Shown piece by piece: positions 23,610-62,149 of a stretch of 64,000 nucleotides of DNA (its first letter is position 1; each line of letters begins with the position of its first letter). The notes below the pieces were generated by a model. The model was not told the DNA's origin and did no database searches. It saw only the letters and a list, made by a program, of their open reading frames with translations. The stretch comes from Mesostigma viride (Eukaryota > Streptophyta > Mesostigmatophyceae > Mesostigmatales > Mesostigmataceae): positions 4,793,502 to 4,857,501 of the forward strand of contig RPFO01000213.1 of assembly GCA_009746045.1 (NCBI GenBank). The letters run 5' to 3'. The position numbers and the translations under genes are program-made.

Positions 23610-23777
23610 CTTCGATGTCATCGATGTGATTTCTTTTCCTCTTGCGTATATTGTGTCGGTTTGCTTTATTTCTTGCAGGGACCACGAGAGTAAAATGCAA
23701 GCGGTTCCACTTTCAAGTCAGCATGTGACGCCCTGTCGACCGGCCCGCTTTGTTAGCTAGCTACCATATAGTATTTG

Positions 23778-23935
23778 ATGATAGGCATTGAATCCGGAAG
23801 ATGTCATAACGCCATAACAGACTGTGTTGAACAGGCATTGAATGCCGAAGATGTCATAACGCCATAACAGACTGTGTTGAACAGGCATATTTGAATGCCG
23901 AAGATGTACATAACGCCATAACAGTGTTGAATAGT
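23778..23935. repeat. Three tandem ~55-bp units
   Basis: Units share AGGCATTGAAT, GAAGATGTCATAACGCC and ACTGTGTTGAAC. The third unit has small insertions and a deletion. Confidence 0.85.
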
Positions 23936-24092
23936 TGAATCAACGGGTTCTTGCAGCTGTAAACATTAAAATTATTCAAACATTTCATGAAAAAATCATT
24001 ATTGTTCGTGCTGTTTTGAACAGCGGTTGTTACTGGCACTGCATGCATGTGTCTGCTGCCAGCATATTGCATTATGGGTGTGTTTTTCAGCG

Positions 24093-24439
24093 CTGTGTTT
24101 TCTCACTTTTCTCACTTTTCTCACGTCCTGTTTTTCTCACTTTTCTCACTTTTCTCACGTCCTGATTTTCTCACTTTTCTCACGTTTCACACCTTCCGTT
24201 TTTCTCACTTATCTCACGTCCTGTTTTTTGAGATTTTTCTCACGTTTTCCCCCTTTTTTCACCTTTTTGGGGCAATCTCACCCGGGTGAGAAACGTGTTT
24301 TCTCACCCATTCTCACCCCATTCTCACCCTTTTTTCTCACCTTTCTCACCCATTCTCACCCATTTCTCACCCTTTTTCTCACCTTTCTCACCCTTTTTCT
24401 CACCATTTCTCACCCATTCTCAAAGCCGAGTTCCTAGTG
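24093..24439 (+). mobile_element. CACTA right terminus, copy C (solo end)
   Basis: An array of TTTTCTCAC and CTCACCCATT words ends in GAGTTCCTAGTG at 24428-24439, the same terminus as copy A, again followed by TGCATG. No internal genes or left end were found, so this is a truncated or solo end. A G-rich run follows at about 24472-24490. Confidence 0.75.
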
Positions 24440-24710
24440 TGCATGGTCGTGGCGCGGGGAGGGGGCAGGGCGGGGGGGGCGGGGGGGGGGGATAATAATA
24501 AATAAAAAAGAACAAAGAGGCCATTGCTGGTATAGGGTTTGGAAAAAATTTAAAAAATTAAATTACAACATGACTCCGTTGCATCGGAGCTACATGATCT
24601 AGCTCATGTAGCACATATGATTCCCGTGGATGGATGGAGGGGGGGCAAAGCTGCGAAACCGAACTAATCTAACTCTAAGCTAATCTAATCTAGAAAACCC
24701 TATACCTATT

Positions 24711-24960
24711 CTACTCAGCAAAGCGCCCCTTCCGCTTGGGGGGAGGGGGCTTGCCCACAGGGGCGGGCGAATGAGCCTGGACGATGGTCTTCCACCTCTT
24801 CTTGTCCTGCATAGCAGTCCAAGCAAGTGAGAGGGAGTGGATGCGATGTTCGAACTGAGCTGGGACCACTAGGTCAGCCAGCAACTGCTGTGGGTAGGTC
24901 ATGACATGTTTGCCTACCTTCTTAGGAATGTCCTTGGTGGTGGTTGGGGATGGTTTGGAA
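24711..24960 (-). pseudogene. Transposon-related Lys/Pro-rich ORF fragment, copy 2
   Basis: The minus-strand frame reads through KHVMTYPQQLLADLVVPAQF and FEHRIHSLSLAW to the tail KKRWKT...VGKPPPPKRKGRF and then a stop at 24711. It is open upstream to about 24960. The tail matches the copy at 8602-8814, with base changes mostly silent or conservative. No family was recognised. Both copies are followed or preceded by the same end sequence, so they belong to one mobile element. Confidence 0.45.
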
Positions 24961-24989
24961 ATGTTTGTGCAATGTCAACATATCGAAAA

Positions 24990-25260
24990 GCTAAGTTAAA
25001 TTAAATTAAATTGGAACATATCTCCGTTGGGAGCACATGCAGCACATATCCCTGAGAAGGGGGATACAGTCTTACAGGCTTTCAATACAGTCAGTGCCGG
25101 ATACAGGCTTTCTATACAGTCTGCCGGGCTACTTCCTGCAAGGGTAGGGCTGGTGTAAAATACACCTGCACCAAAGGCACCTGCACCACCACTGAATGTA
25201 TACCAGCAGCCGTAAGGTGCGGACATAGGGTGGAGAATCATCATATGGCTGCATGTAAAC
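24990..25260. repeat. Retroposon-like end with TTAAA tail, copy near 25 kb
   Basis: AAATTAAATTAAATT is followed by CTCCGTTGGGAGCAC and then words shared with the 8.9-kb and 43.6-kb copies. The rest, to about 25260, has short duplicates (TACAGGCTTTC twice) and no gene. Confidence 0.5.
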
Positions 25261-25719
25261 AATGGCTAGCTAGAGCATCGGCACCTCAGCAGAAAGTCGT
25301 CTTCTGCACAGGCAATGCTAAGCTTAATTCTTAATGCCGATCATCCGTGGGGTTTCCCGTCATAGGCGTACATGCGCGTAGCTATAGGCGTGGGCCACGT
25401 GCTAAGCTAAGCCTACCTAGTCTACACTACTGCACTATATATTCCCTACTAAGCTGGGGTTGCATGCTGGGGGGGCAGGGGGCGCCTGCCAGGGCTTGTG
25501 GACTGTGGTCGACGTCCAGGTCGTGGATGACCGCCCCCCTCCAGTATACTCTGCTTCCCCCCTGCGTTCTGCCGGAGCTGGAGGTAGGTCGGCTGCATAG
25601 CTCCTGTCGCTGTACTTTTATTTTTGATAGGCATGAGGAGCACGGGGTCGGGCCAGCCTTACCGGCCCCGCGCGCGGGGAAGGCGGACAGCCGACTGATC
25701 CGCAGCTCACCAGTGAGTT

Positions 25720-26580
25720 GCATGGGGCCCGGTAAGAATGTCGCGCTTAAACGCTATATGGCAAGAGACTCTGAGTCCTCACCTGCCGGCTGGTCGAAGT
25801 GCTTGACGATGACATTATTATGGGTGCGCTTGGTGATGTCGGCCTCCTCGCGGAGGTTGAGCGTTTGTTGCTTGAGCTGTGCCGCGATGGCCGGCGGAGG
25901 CGGTGGAGGTGGTGTGGTGCTTAAGCTAGCATGTCCACCCAGGTCTGGGCCGGTGGATTAAGGAGCATCGCTGGCCGCCGGGGCCAGCAGATGCCGGCTG
26001 GGCGGCGATGTCCTTCACCGCCTGGGCGCCGTGAGGCCTGCACGTGTTTTGCAGGCACTCAATGGCGATGGCGTTGTCGTGGAGGCGCTTGTCGATGTCG
26101 AGTCCTGAGCTGGGCTTTGATGTCGGCCGTCGAGGTGGAGGCGGCAGTGGAGGTGGAGGCAGACCTGTCAGTGGAGGAGGAGGTGAGGAGGGTGGAGGTG
26201 GAGGCGACGGTGGTGCCGGAAATGTGAGGGAGCTCAGTAAACAGCGTGCCTCCCACTGCTGCCACATCTGCAGCGAGGGGAGTCACGTGCTGCTGGAGGG
26301 CTTCCGTAAGGATCGTGGAGCGGAATGTGGGTGCGGAGATGGACGGGAGCCCAGATCTCACCATCAGAGCACCCATGAGAAGAGAGTTGAGAATGGTGTG
26401 CTGGAGTTGCCAGGGGGCGGGAGCACTGACCCGAACAGAGACCCGGGGTTAAACCAGGTGCCGTCCGGGGTGATGAGGCGGTTGATGCTGTCGAGATGGA
26501 TGCACAGGTCGTGTACGTATGTAAAGCGAGGCCGTAGTCCCCGAAGAAGATGCAGTGCATAGCAGTGCACGGCGCCATGC
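25720..26580 (-). pseudogene. Degraded hypothetical coding region
   Basis: Successive minus-strand frames look coding but do not join cleanly: HDLCIHLDSINRLITPDGTW (26570-26364), LMVRSGLPSISAPTFRSTIL (26376-26059, then a Ser/Thr-rich stretch), SSGLDIDKRLHDNAIAIECL (about 26120-26045), and LKQQTLNLREEADITKRTHN (about 25895-25790) ending at a GTGAGG. The last two blocks resemble each other, so part may be an internal repeat. Intron limits or frameshifts could not be resolved. No domain was recognised. A retroelement structural protein is possible but unproven. Confidence 0.3.
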
Positions 26581-26599
26581 TGGCCGGTTCATTCGTGGA

Positions 26600-27240
26600 T
26601 CGAGGCGGTTGGTGGCGAAAGCGCGGTTATGGTGGGCGCGGTTCTGCTGGGCGACTGTGTTTGGGATCAGGCGATGCCGAGCTCGGGCGAGGCTGCAGGA
26701 GCCGAGTGCACTATGTACTAACGCTTGAGTAGTGTCCCCGCTGCCTGGCAGGCCGGGCGGAACTACGTACAGCCGGAGCTCTGGACAGGCGAATTTTCTT
26801 GGCTCATCGCAGCCGCCAGGCTGCGTTGCGTTGTTGAGCGTTTGCTCGTCATAATAATGCGTTTTAGCTTCGGAAAAATATATCAGCGTGTGCGTCTTAG
26901 AAAGACGAAGCGATTGTGATACTCACGGCCAAATTTGGTGCCCAAACGTTGAAAGTATGAGCGCCGCCGTCAGCCATGGCTACCTCGTGCATGGCTTGTG
27001 CACATGCCATACCATCCAAAATTAAGCTAGGATTAGTTGAACTTATTGGCACCAGATACATGATGGGCAATGATTGTCGATTTGGCTTGGATGTACGAGA
27101 AGACATTGTCCATATGCATGCAGCCAGTGTCCTTGAATTGTTGTCGACCATGCATGCAATTTTTTTTAGACAAAGTCACGTGACATGCAGGATCGATCCA
27201 TGACATGATGGCTACACTAGGTTTGATCAGATAGGCTTGC
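26600..27240. other. Gene-free stretch
   Basis: No convincing exon, array or shared repeat was seen. Confidence 0.4.
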
Positions 27241-27244
27241 GTGA

Positions 27245-27335
27245 CGGTTGATGTTGTTGTTGTTGTTGTTGTTGTGTCCCACGCCGCACATGGGCAGCAG
27301 AGAATCTATAACTAGTGGCCGAGGGCCGGGTTGAT
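27245..27335 (-). repeat. Retroposon-like 3' end with AAC tail (minus strand)
   Basis: On the minus strand the words CCGGCCCTCGGCCACTA, AGATTCTCTGCTGCCC and GGCGTGGGACACAAC lead into an (AAC)n tail. The same end occurs on the plus strand at 57432-57505, and with an AACT-type tail at 63285-63470. Confidence 0.65.
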
Positions 27336-28580
27336 GTATTCTGATTTGGCACGCCGCAAAGGTGAAAACCATTTGCGTTTAGTGCCGGTCGGCAGAAAAC
27401 GCGATCTGCAAGTGAATCCGACCGGAATCGAACTGGGGAACTCTCGCACCAGCTTTTGCTGACTATAGGACGGACGTCTCCGGATTCTAAGGCATCGCCA
27501 ACTTATGTTGGTGTACACCTACAGTCATCCGCAAAAGTTCTCCTTTCCGGGGAGTGATGCAAGCCTTTCGGATTTGGTACTAGATAAATCATTCGAGATC
27601 TGTGTGTGTAGGAGTACTACACACGTGTCTGCACTCGAGACTTGTTGATGTATTGCTGTATGGCCTATAAGCCACTAGCTTGCAATTCACAGCGCCGTGT
27701 ATGGCTCAGTGTACTACCGGCTACCTTTAGCAACAATGCCCCCACCATGTCACCCATGCACGCGCACATTTCAGAATAAGTGCACCCACACTTATGCCAG
27801 ACTCTGGAGCCTCGTGCATACTAGTGTAGGTTGCAGCTGTGGCCTGCCTCCCGGCATGAGGGATCAGACGGGTGTCTCTGCCCCCCTCCCAGTGTGCAAC
27901 ATACAGGGATATGAAAAGCATGCATTTTAAATCTGTATTATTGTGCTCCGCGACTCCCCAACGGGAGCGCGTGTTTAATTAATTAATTAACTAATTGGAC
28001 AAAGTAGAATTTATCAAGAGACTTTCTCCGTTTCATGTAGCAGGAGGCAGCACACATACATGGCTGACTGATAGGAACCCAATATCCAACTTCCCTTTGT
28101 ATAAAAAATCTTCAGACCCCCACAAAGTTACCACCCAGAATAAATAATCAAATAAATAAAGTTGATATCTAAGAAGCAAGAGACATTGATGCTATATACA
28201 CCCAGTTTGCATCCATGTTGATTGCCCCGAAATGGAGACCTGTGCAGAGGCGGTCACGCAGCCAAAACGCCAATACCTCTCGTGTTGGTGCTACATTGGC
28301 TACCAATCTGAGGCACATGCACCGCAGCCATGTTCCCAAGAATAACGAAGCCATAATACATCGTCGTCCAAGTCACATGAAGACACTTGAGCCAAGTGCC
28401 CATTAGGCCCTATATCAATGGGGCAACCGGCGCAAGTAAGACAGATATGGGTGTCCGTCAGTGGCGACTTCGGCTGCTGACAAGCACTTATCCAGTAGAG
28501 CGCCCCCCTCCCCCCCCAAAATGACAATTTGGCCAGTAAAACCTGCATCATCTGAACCCCTCCCAAATCTGACGATTTGG
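27336..28580. other. Gene-free stretch with one repeat end
   Basis: A retroposon-like end (GCGACTCCCCAACGGGAGCG, then TTAATTAATTAATTAA) lies at 27950-27990 in the opposite orientation to the copy at 7304. A tRNA-like box B (AGTTCGATTCC on the minus strand, about 27434) is present without a foldable tRNA. Nothing else was recognised. Confidence 0.45.
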
Positions 28581-28581
28581 T

Positions 28582-29056
28582 TCACTTCTTTTTCTTCTCA
28601 ACGCAACCTCCACTGCTCGAGTGGTCAAGCTCCCAGCATCCGAATTCTGGGAGCTCCACCGTACATAATACATGTAAGTCTGGAAGGCCTTTACTGGCAG
28701 TAACCTTGACAAGCCCGGGGATCTTCACTCTCTTGCGAGCCCAGAGACCTGCAGTTGGTGAACCTTGTCCATAACAATACGGGCGACCAAGAACTGACTG
28801 GCACCCGCAGGAGCACTCCGCTGGTGGACTTTGCTGGTGGAGCGACGAAGGCAGGGAGCGGATGCCAGCAGGACGGATCTCTGCTCTCACGGTGGCATGA
28901 AACTGGATGGGTGGTCAGAAAAAGGGCTCTTATTCTTCCAGGCATACCAGCCAAGAGGTACCCGCTCACTTCTTTCTGTCGCTCTACTTCCGCTTCAAAG
29001 ATCAGCACATCCTTCTCCAGCACATCCTCCTCCATGTGTTGGCATCGCTCCTCCAT
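28582..29056 (-). CDS. Two-exon hypothetical protein, 135 aa
   Basis: Exon 1 (29056-28970) starts at ATG and gives 29 residues, a charged helix likely to form a coiled coil (MEERCQHMEEDVLEKDVLIF at the start). A GTGAGC donor follows. Exon 2 (28902-28582) begins after CATCCAG, keeps phase 0 and runs 106 residues to a stop. It has four clustered cysteines (CSCGCQSVLGRPYC), a basic patch and a C-terminal EKKKK. The start lies 93 bp below the stop codon of the potassium channel gene on the same strand, so it could sit in that gene's 3' UTR or be a separate gene. No known family was recognised. The splice sites fit, but the model rests on open frame and phase alone. Confidence 0.4.
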
Positions 29057-29148
29057 GGCATCACCCTAGGTATGCGCTCTTCTTCTCCCTGGCATGCCTT
29101 GTTCTTTCCGACATCTCAGGTACCTGCTGTCCTTCCATTTTGCATAAT

Positions 29149-56738
<27,590 letters not shown>

Positions 56739-57431
56739 TTCTCATACTGCCATATGATGAAGCTAAGAAGGAAACACTAGCGAAAAAATTCAGCAGATTG
56801 AATAGATAGATGCTGTTCATTTGGCAACATTATATGTCCAAAGAATTGCCATTGCCCCAAACGAATCTCCCGGTTGAACCTTCACATTCATTCTTACAAT
56901 TATCCAAAATCTGTGAAACAACGTCAAGTCTATCCGCCAAGGAAGAAATAGATAGATTCTGCTCAACCACGGTATGTCAAATTGAAATTTAATGGCGGTC
57001 AACGTTTATTCGAACCTCGGCCAACGGGCCAAGAACGTATGAGTTATGACGCAAGTCCTTTTCTTACTGAACAGAAGCGCGCTGTTCCAGTAATCCTTTT
57101 CCCATAATAAATCAGATCACAGTATTGCGAAAACTTCACCAGCACGGCAGCACCAGAGCAGCTCCATCAGTTCTTAAATACAGTACTCATGTTTAGATAG
57201 CTTCACTCACTAGTCATTGGTAAAAATCTTTCTGAAATGAGACAGGCAGGATCTCTGCAGGCTGTCGTGTCTGATAAATCTGGGTTGCCGTGTCTGATAA
57301 AAGTTCTTACCACAACATCCCACCTCGCCCAGCTGCCTGGGCCTCCCACATTCTTACGTTGAGCCAGGTATCCGATGATGCAACCGTCCATGTCCCAGTG
57401 CCCCGATAGTACCACCGATACTAAATATATC
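56739..57431. other. Region upstream of the channel gene
   Basis: Presumably 5' UTR and promoter, but no TATA box, known regulatory motif or further exon could be identified. Confidence 0.3.
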
Positions 57432-57505
57432 CGGCCCTCGGCCACTATAGATTCTCTGCTGCCCTTGGGCGGCGTGGGACACAACAACAACAACAACAAC
57501 AACAA
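57432..57505 (+). repeat. Retroposon-like 3' end with (AAC)n tail
   Basis: CCGGCCCTCGGCCACTATAG, TTCTCTGCTGCCC, GGCGTGGGACA, then (CAA)n. Same end as the minus-strand copy at 27245-27335 and the copy at 63285. The stretch from here to 58417 has no recognised gene. Confidence 0.65.
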
Positions 57506-58816
57506 AAGTAAGGTAACAAGTTTTGCGGGCTTCGCCCGCGACATTGGAGCTCGTTCTTTTTGTGGCCGGTCCCCGGCCAGGGAGCCCCGGCTAGGGATTG
57601 CGTGACACCACGTACCGCCGCCGAGGGCCAGGTGGCGCTAGCCTCGCCAAGGAGCGCGCGCTAGCCTTAGGGTTTCGACCACCAGATTCATGGAGGGTGG
57701 CAAAAGCGTAAAGGAAAAAAACCCGAAGAAAATACCATAACTACGATGATCCGAACCCGGAATCTCACGATTGGTCGTGACATGCAGTGTGCCTTGGCGC
57801 CTTAAGTCTACGCAACCAATTTCAGTTGAAGTTGCACAATATGTATCTTTTTACAAAGGGACAACCGCGCAGTGGACGGAGCTCGCGAACTACGTCTTGC
57901 GGAGTTCAACTACAGTTATTAGTACAGTAGCTCCAGATTGACTGCTACCCCGCACGGGAGCGCGATGCGCGCGGGGATTAGTGACCTCGCCAACCCCGCA
58001 GACAGCAGGGGAAAATCGCTTACAGGCGGTGGAGCAGAGGAAAATCCACGTGTGAGCTTCCTGCGCGTTTGTAACGGGATTTCCTTAACAGAAAGTTTGG
58101 TCCAACAGCCCAAAAGTTTGCGACGGTTATATCTGGAGCTCGCGAACACAGGACATCGCAGAGTTTGGCTCCTGCTGCAATCTGGGCATACGGACCTCTG
58201 CCAAATGGCTCATCTGGCTGTAACGCCTAAAAACCCTCATAATATGGACGCCGTGGTTTGACCTTTTCGTGATTGGTCGCAACGAAATTTCGCGCAGCTC
58301 ATTCGTCAAGCGGACTGTAAGTCGCGCCGCTGAGTGGCTGGAGCCGAAAGCCGTTCGAAAGAGTGTTAGCTAAAATGGTGCCAAGGCTGCGTTTTACAAG
58401 CTTTAGTATATATGTTGATCCACCCGGCTAAGGGCCACACCCGCTAAGGGCCACCCCTGGACCCCCCCCCCCCCCCCCCCCCCAGCATTTTGCGCAATTT
58501 GGTTTGAAATGACCAGAATATTTAACAACAGGTGCATGGCGGCGTAGCTGCAAGGGAAGGGCCAGCGGTTGCCTCCAGGCCATGCCGTAATTCCAGCTGC
58601 TTGTTGTCGGTCGTTGCTTCGTATGTACCCAGTCGGTACTTGCATCGTATGGATTGAGCAACGATCGTTGCACAAGGTTACGTGCTCCGCATAGAGCTCG
58701 ACAGACGACAAGCAGCTTGTTCACTGTTCCATATGAACCGGCGTTCATTCCCTATGACGACCATAAGCCGTCGAGTCGTGACAACGGATGTCACCCTGAA
58801 GGGGTTGGCGTATTAT

Positions 58817-59415
58817 CAAGGAGACAACCAGCGCAGGTCAGAAATCGGGAGAATCCGGACCATGGTAGCTCGAGCCTGCCGTTATCTTGTCCGCGTGTTC
58901 GTGGCTTGCGTGTAGAGCGACTAGATGACCTAGACGGCGTATTATGATAGTAATGATCACGGGTGCCAATAGAGGTTGCTGCTGGCTGGTCCGAGTTGGA
59001 GCTAGAAAACCCTCGCGACAAAAATGTTATCGCTGTTTCGGTAAACGGCGACAAAGCGGAATTACGGAAGTTTGCTGGACAGTGCTTTCTTTTCCCGTTG
59101 CGTCACTGAAAAGGTAAACGGTCTTGCGATGTCAAAACAGCAGCAAGTAGCAGTCGCTGTGTTTAATTGCAATGTGGTAGTTTGATTTAACACATATACT
59201 GCCTGAAGCTTTTCAAGGCTTGCTGGGATGTTGCCCATATCAAGGAGACAACCAGCGCAGGCCAGAAATCGGGAGAATCCGGACCATGGTAGCTCGAGCC
59301 TGCCGTTATCTTGTCCGCGTGTTCGAGTCGTTCAGGATGATGAAGATGAATGGTGATGGAAATGTGTATCCTTGTGCATTGAAATTATGGCTGGCTTACG
59401 TGTAGAGCGACTAGA
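58817..59415 (+). repeat. Two R1 family copies
   Basis: 59231-59415 is the fuller copy; 58817-58912 matches both its ends but lacks about 73 bp of its middle. Both carry GGAGACAACCAGCGCAGG and GAGAATCCGGACCATGG and the frame GDNQRR(P/S)EIGRIRTMVARAC. Confidence 0.85.
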
Positions 59416-60142
59416 TGCCCATATGTTTCTAACGCTATAACTCTTGTCCAAGTGATGAAGACTGGCTTGGAAAGTTGAGCTCGTCATGTTTACATTGTTA
59501 TTGTGTTACAATACGTGCCTCTTTTCAGAATATGTTTCATATGTAATGCGAGGCTTCAGCATCATGGTTTAGCACCGTGGTGGCAGCCAAGCCTCTAATG
59601 ACAATCTTGGACCTCACCTTGGCCTACGCAAATATTTGCTTCTTGTTTCACTCTTTGGACTGAGCTAGCTTTACACCTGCTATTTGGCCTGCACCATCGT
59701 CCCTGGCTGCCAGTTACATTTTGTGCCCCCCCCCCTGGCAGGCTGCAGGGTCTAGGATAGCGAGGGTGTAACGTAGACATGTTGTGGGCACCCTCAGTGC
59801 ATTTTCAGGACCAGCCATGACCTGGCCATGCCTTCTTTCTTAGCACATTGAACATGACTTGTCAGAGTGCTTTTTGGTCACTCGTGTAACGACCCCCCTA
59901 CATTCATAAATCGTAAACAATTATATAATGAGCATATTTCATGGATGTAAAGCATTTCAACTCTTGAGCATATCATAAAAGTTAATGGTTCCATACCGTA
60001 CCCATGGATGTGTTGACGTGTGTGAGTTATTACAAATGGTATCCATCTTTAAAATGTCCTCATTTGAGGACATTTTCTTGCAGTGATTAGACATCAAGGT
60101 TCTAGATACTTTGCCCTTGCACTTGCCCTTGCCCACACTCAA

Positions 60143-60932
60143 TCCTGCTCACACGCACACGCACACGCACACGCACACGCACACGCACACGCACACGCAC
60201 ACGCACACGCACACGCACACGCACACGCACACGCACACGCACACGCACACGCACACGCACACGCACACGCACACGCACACGCACACGCACACGCACACGC
60301 ACACGCACACGCACACGCACACGCACACGCACACGCACACGCCACGCCCACGCCCACGCCACGCCACGCCCACGCCCACGCCCACCCACCCACGCCCACG
60401 CCCACGCCACGCCCACGCCCACGCCCACGCCACGCCCACGCCACGCCCACGCCACGCCCACGCCCACGCCCACGCCCACGCCCACGCCCACGCCACGCCC
60501 ACGCCCACGCCCACGCCCACGCCCACGCCCACGCCCACGCCCACGCCCACGCCCACGCCCACGCCCACGCCCACGCCCACGCCCACGCCCACGCCCACGC
60601 CCACGCCCACGCCCACGCCCACGCCCACGCCCACGCCCACACACAGCACACACACACACACACACACCACACACACACACACACCACACACACACACACA
60701 CTCACACACTCACACGCACACGCACACGCACACGCACACGCACACGCACACGCACACGCACACGCACACGCACACGCACACGCACACGCACACGCACACG
60801 CACACGCACACGCACACGCACACGCACACGCACACGCACACGCACACGCACACGCACACGCACACGCACACGCACACGCACACGCACACGCACACGCACA
60901 CGCACACGCACACGCACACGCACACGCACACG
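60143..60932. repeat. Compound CACACG/CCCACG/CA microsatellite, ~790 bp
   Basis: (CACACG)n to about 60341, (CCCACG)n with CCACG variants to about 60640, (CA)n with short interruptions to about 60710, then (CACACG)n to 60932. The two outer blocks share a unit, as if the middle arose within one array. Confidence 0.96.
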
Positions 60933-61102
60933 ACCATGGAAGTAACTAATGTCTAACTAAATTAGTTGTTTCACAACTACAATAGAATAGTTGTCGATCT
61001 CACTTCATATGTCTTAATGGATCTATGATTCCATGTTGTTGCTTGATATGGCAAGTAACACAACAATCGAACACTTTTGACACACCCACGCACCTTGGCA
61101 CA

Positions 61103-61345
61103 ATTCAGGGTGGCCCTATGTGGTCGCTTGATGTGCCATAATAGACTAGTTCACGGCAAATCACGGCTCATCAATCACACAACTATGCCAAGACTTTATT
61201 GAAAACTTGAATACGATTCAGGTGGCCCTATGTGGTCGCTTGATGTGCCATAATAAGTTAGACTACTTCATGGCAAATCACGGCTCATCAATCACACAAC
61301 CATGCAAAGACTTGATTGAAAACTTGAACGCAATTCAGGTGGCCA
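61103..61345. repeat. ~117-bp tandem duplicate
   Basis: TGGCCCTATGTGGTCGCTTG and ATCACGGCTCATCAATCACA occur twice, with a third start at the end of the array. Confidence 0.9.
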
Positions 61346-61660
61346 GCTGTCGCAGCTGCTTCCAAGCATCGATGGTAGCGTGCTCTTTCTTAAACAGTTT
61401 TTGATAGTCGTTCCAGCTGCATTCCCGCAATTTCTCCTCTGGAACAACCTCGAGAAGGAACCCGCCGGTGATACAATTCTACAGTCGGTTGCCTTGGGAG
61501 CGTTGCCCTCGGCGTCTTTCATTGTGACGATGACGAGGGCTTTAAAGTGCCTATAGTCAACTAAGCCAGCATCCAGCATCCTCTGGGAGAATGCTGGATG
61601 CCCGGACGTGTCTTCTGCCATCCCCTCGCGAAGTCTGTCACTCAGCTATTCTGCGTCTTC
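61345..61660 (-). pseudogene. Frameshifted hypothetical ORF
   Basis: The minus strand has LSDRLREGMAEDTSGHPAFS to VTMKDAEGNAPKAT in one frame. It then has GGFLLEVVPEEKLRECSWND and YQKLFKKEHATIDAWKQLRQ in another, ending in a stop near 61345. The change of frame is near 61490, at AACCGACTGTAG, which could also be a cryptic acceptor. No family was recognised; transposon origin is likely from its setting. Confidence 0.4.
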
Positions 61661-62149
61661 AGTTCAGGGTTCTCAGCCGTCAATGGAAGCAGCTAGCAAA
61701 CTGGAAGCCCACCATGTGTTAGGCGCTGCATGCTGAGCAGAAAAATTTAATAAACCGCTAGCCATGTAACCAAGGCCTTTCCCCGCTTTCCCCTGCTTTT
61801 TCCTGCTAAAAAACTGGGGTGGCCCTTAACCCGACTTTGCCTCCCCCCCCCCCCCCCCCCCCCCCCCCCAATACGTGCCAAAACGGTCCCAACAAGAATT
61901 TTACCATGCGAAGTCGATGTCGCTGATTCCAAATCCGTGCTCAGAATGACAATCTGCCCAGTCCTGCGAATGCCAGGAGTTTTGCAATTAAGGTGGCCCT
62001 TAGCCGGGTGGATTACCTTACCATAATTACATTCCGGCCCTCGCCGGATATAACTATTGGTTATATATATTTGTCAGCAGGCCTGTTCTCCCGTCCGTGC
62101 CGCTCAGGCGGTACAGCGCCACCTCCCTCGCGGCACTCCCTCGGTCGCC

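Larger units (their letters stand above)
58418..62013. mobile_element. Candidate 3.6-kb element bounded by inverted motifs
   Basis: CACCCGGCTAAGGGCCAC at 58421-58438 and its complement at 61993-62010 match perfectly, and identity extends three bases outward. A second, related motif lies inside each end (CCCGCTAAGGGCCACCCC at 58440; complement of GGTTAAGGGCCACCCC at about 61817). A C-run lies near each end (58462-58483 and about 61843-61869). No clear target duplication beyond AT was seen and no transposase was recognised. The interval includes R1 copies, a long microsatellite and a broken ORF. Confidence 0.45.

Noticed and set aside
25347-25961. 204-codon plus-strand frame
   Set aside because: The minus strand has the better coding signal there; the plus frame is Cys/Ser/Gly-rich without motif or splice support.
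27430-27500. Possible tRNA gene on the minus strand
   Set aside because: A box B-like AGTTCGATTCC is present, but no acceptor stem, D-arm or paired T-stem could be folded. At most it is a tRNA-derived SINE remnant. Similar box B-like words near 21570 and 57755 were rejected for the same reason.
60083-60956. Repetitive frames of 190-290 codons
   Set aside because: CACACG and CCCACG repeat translation on both strands.
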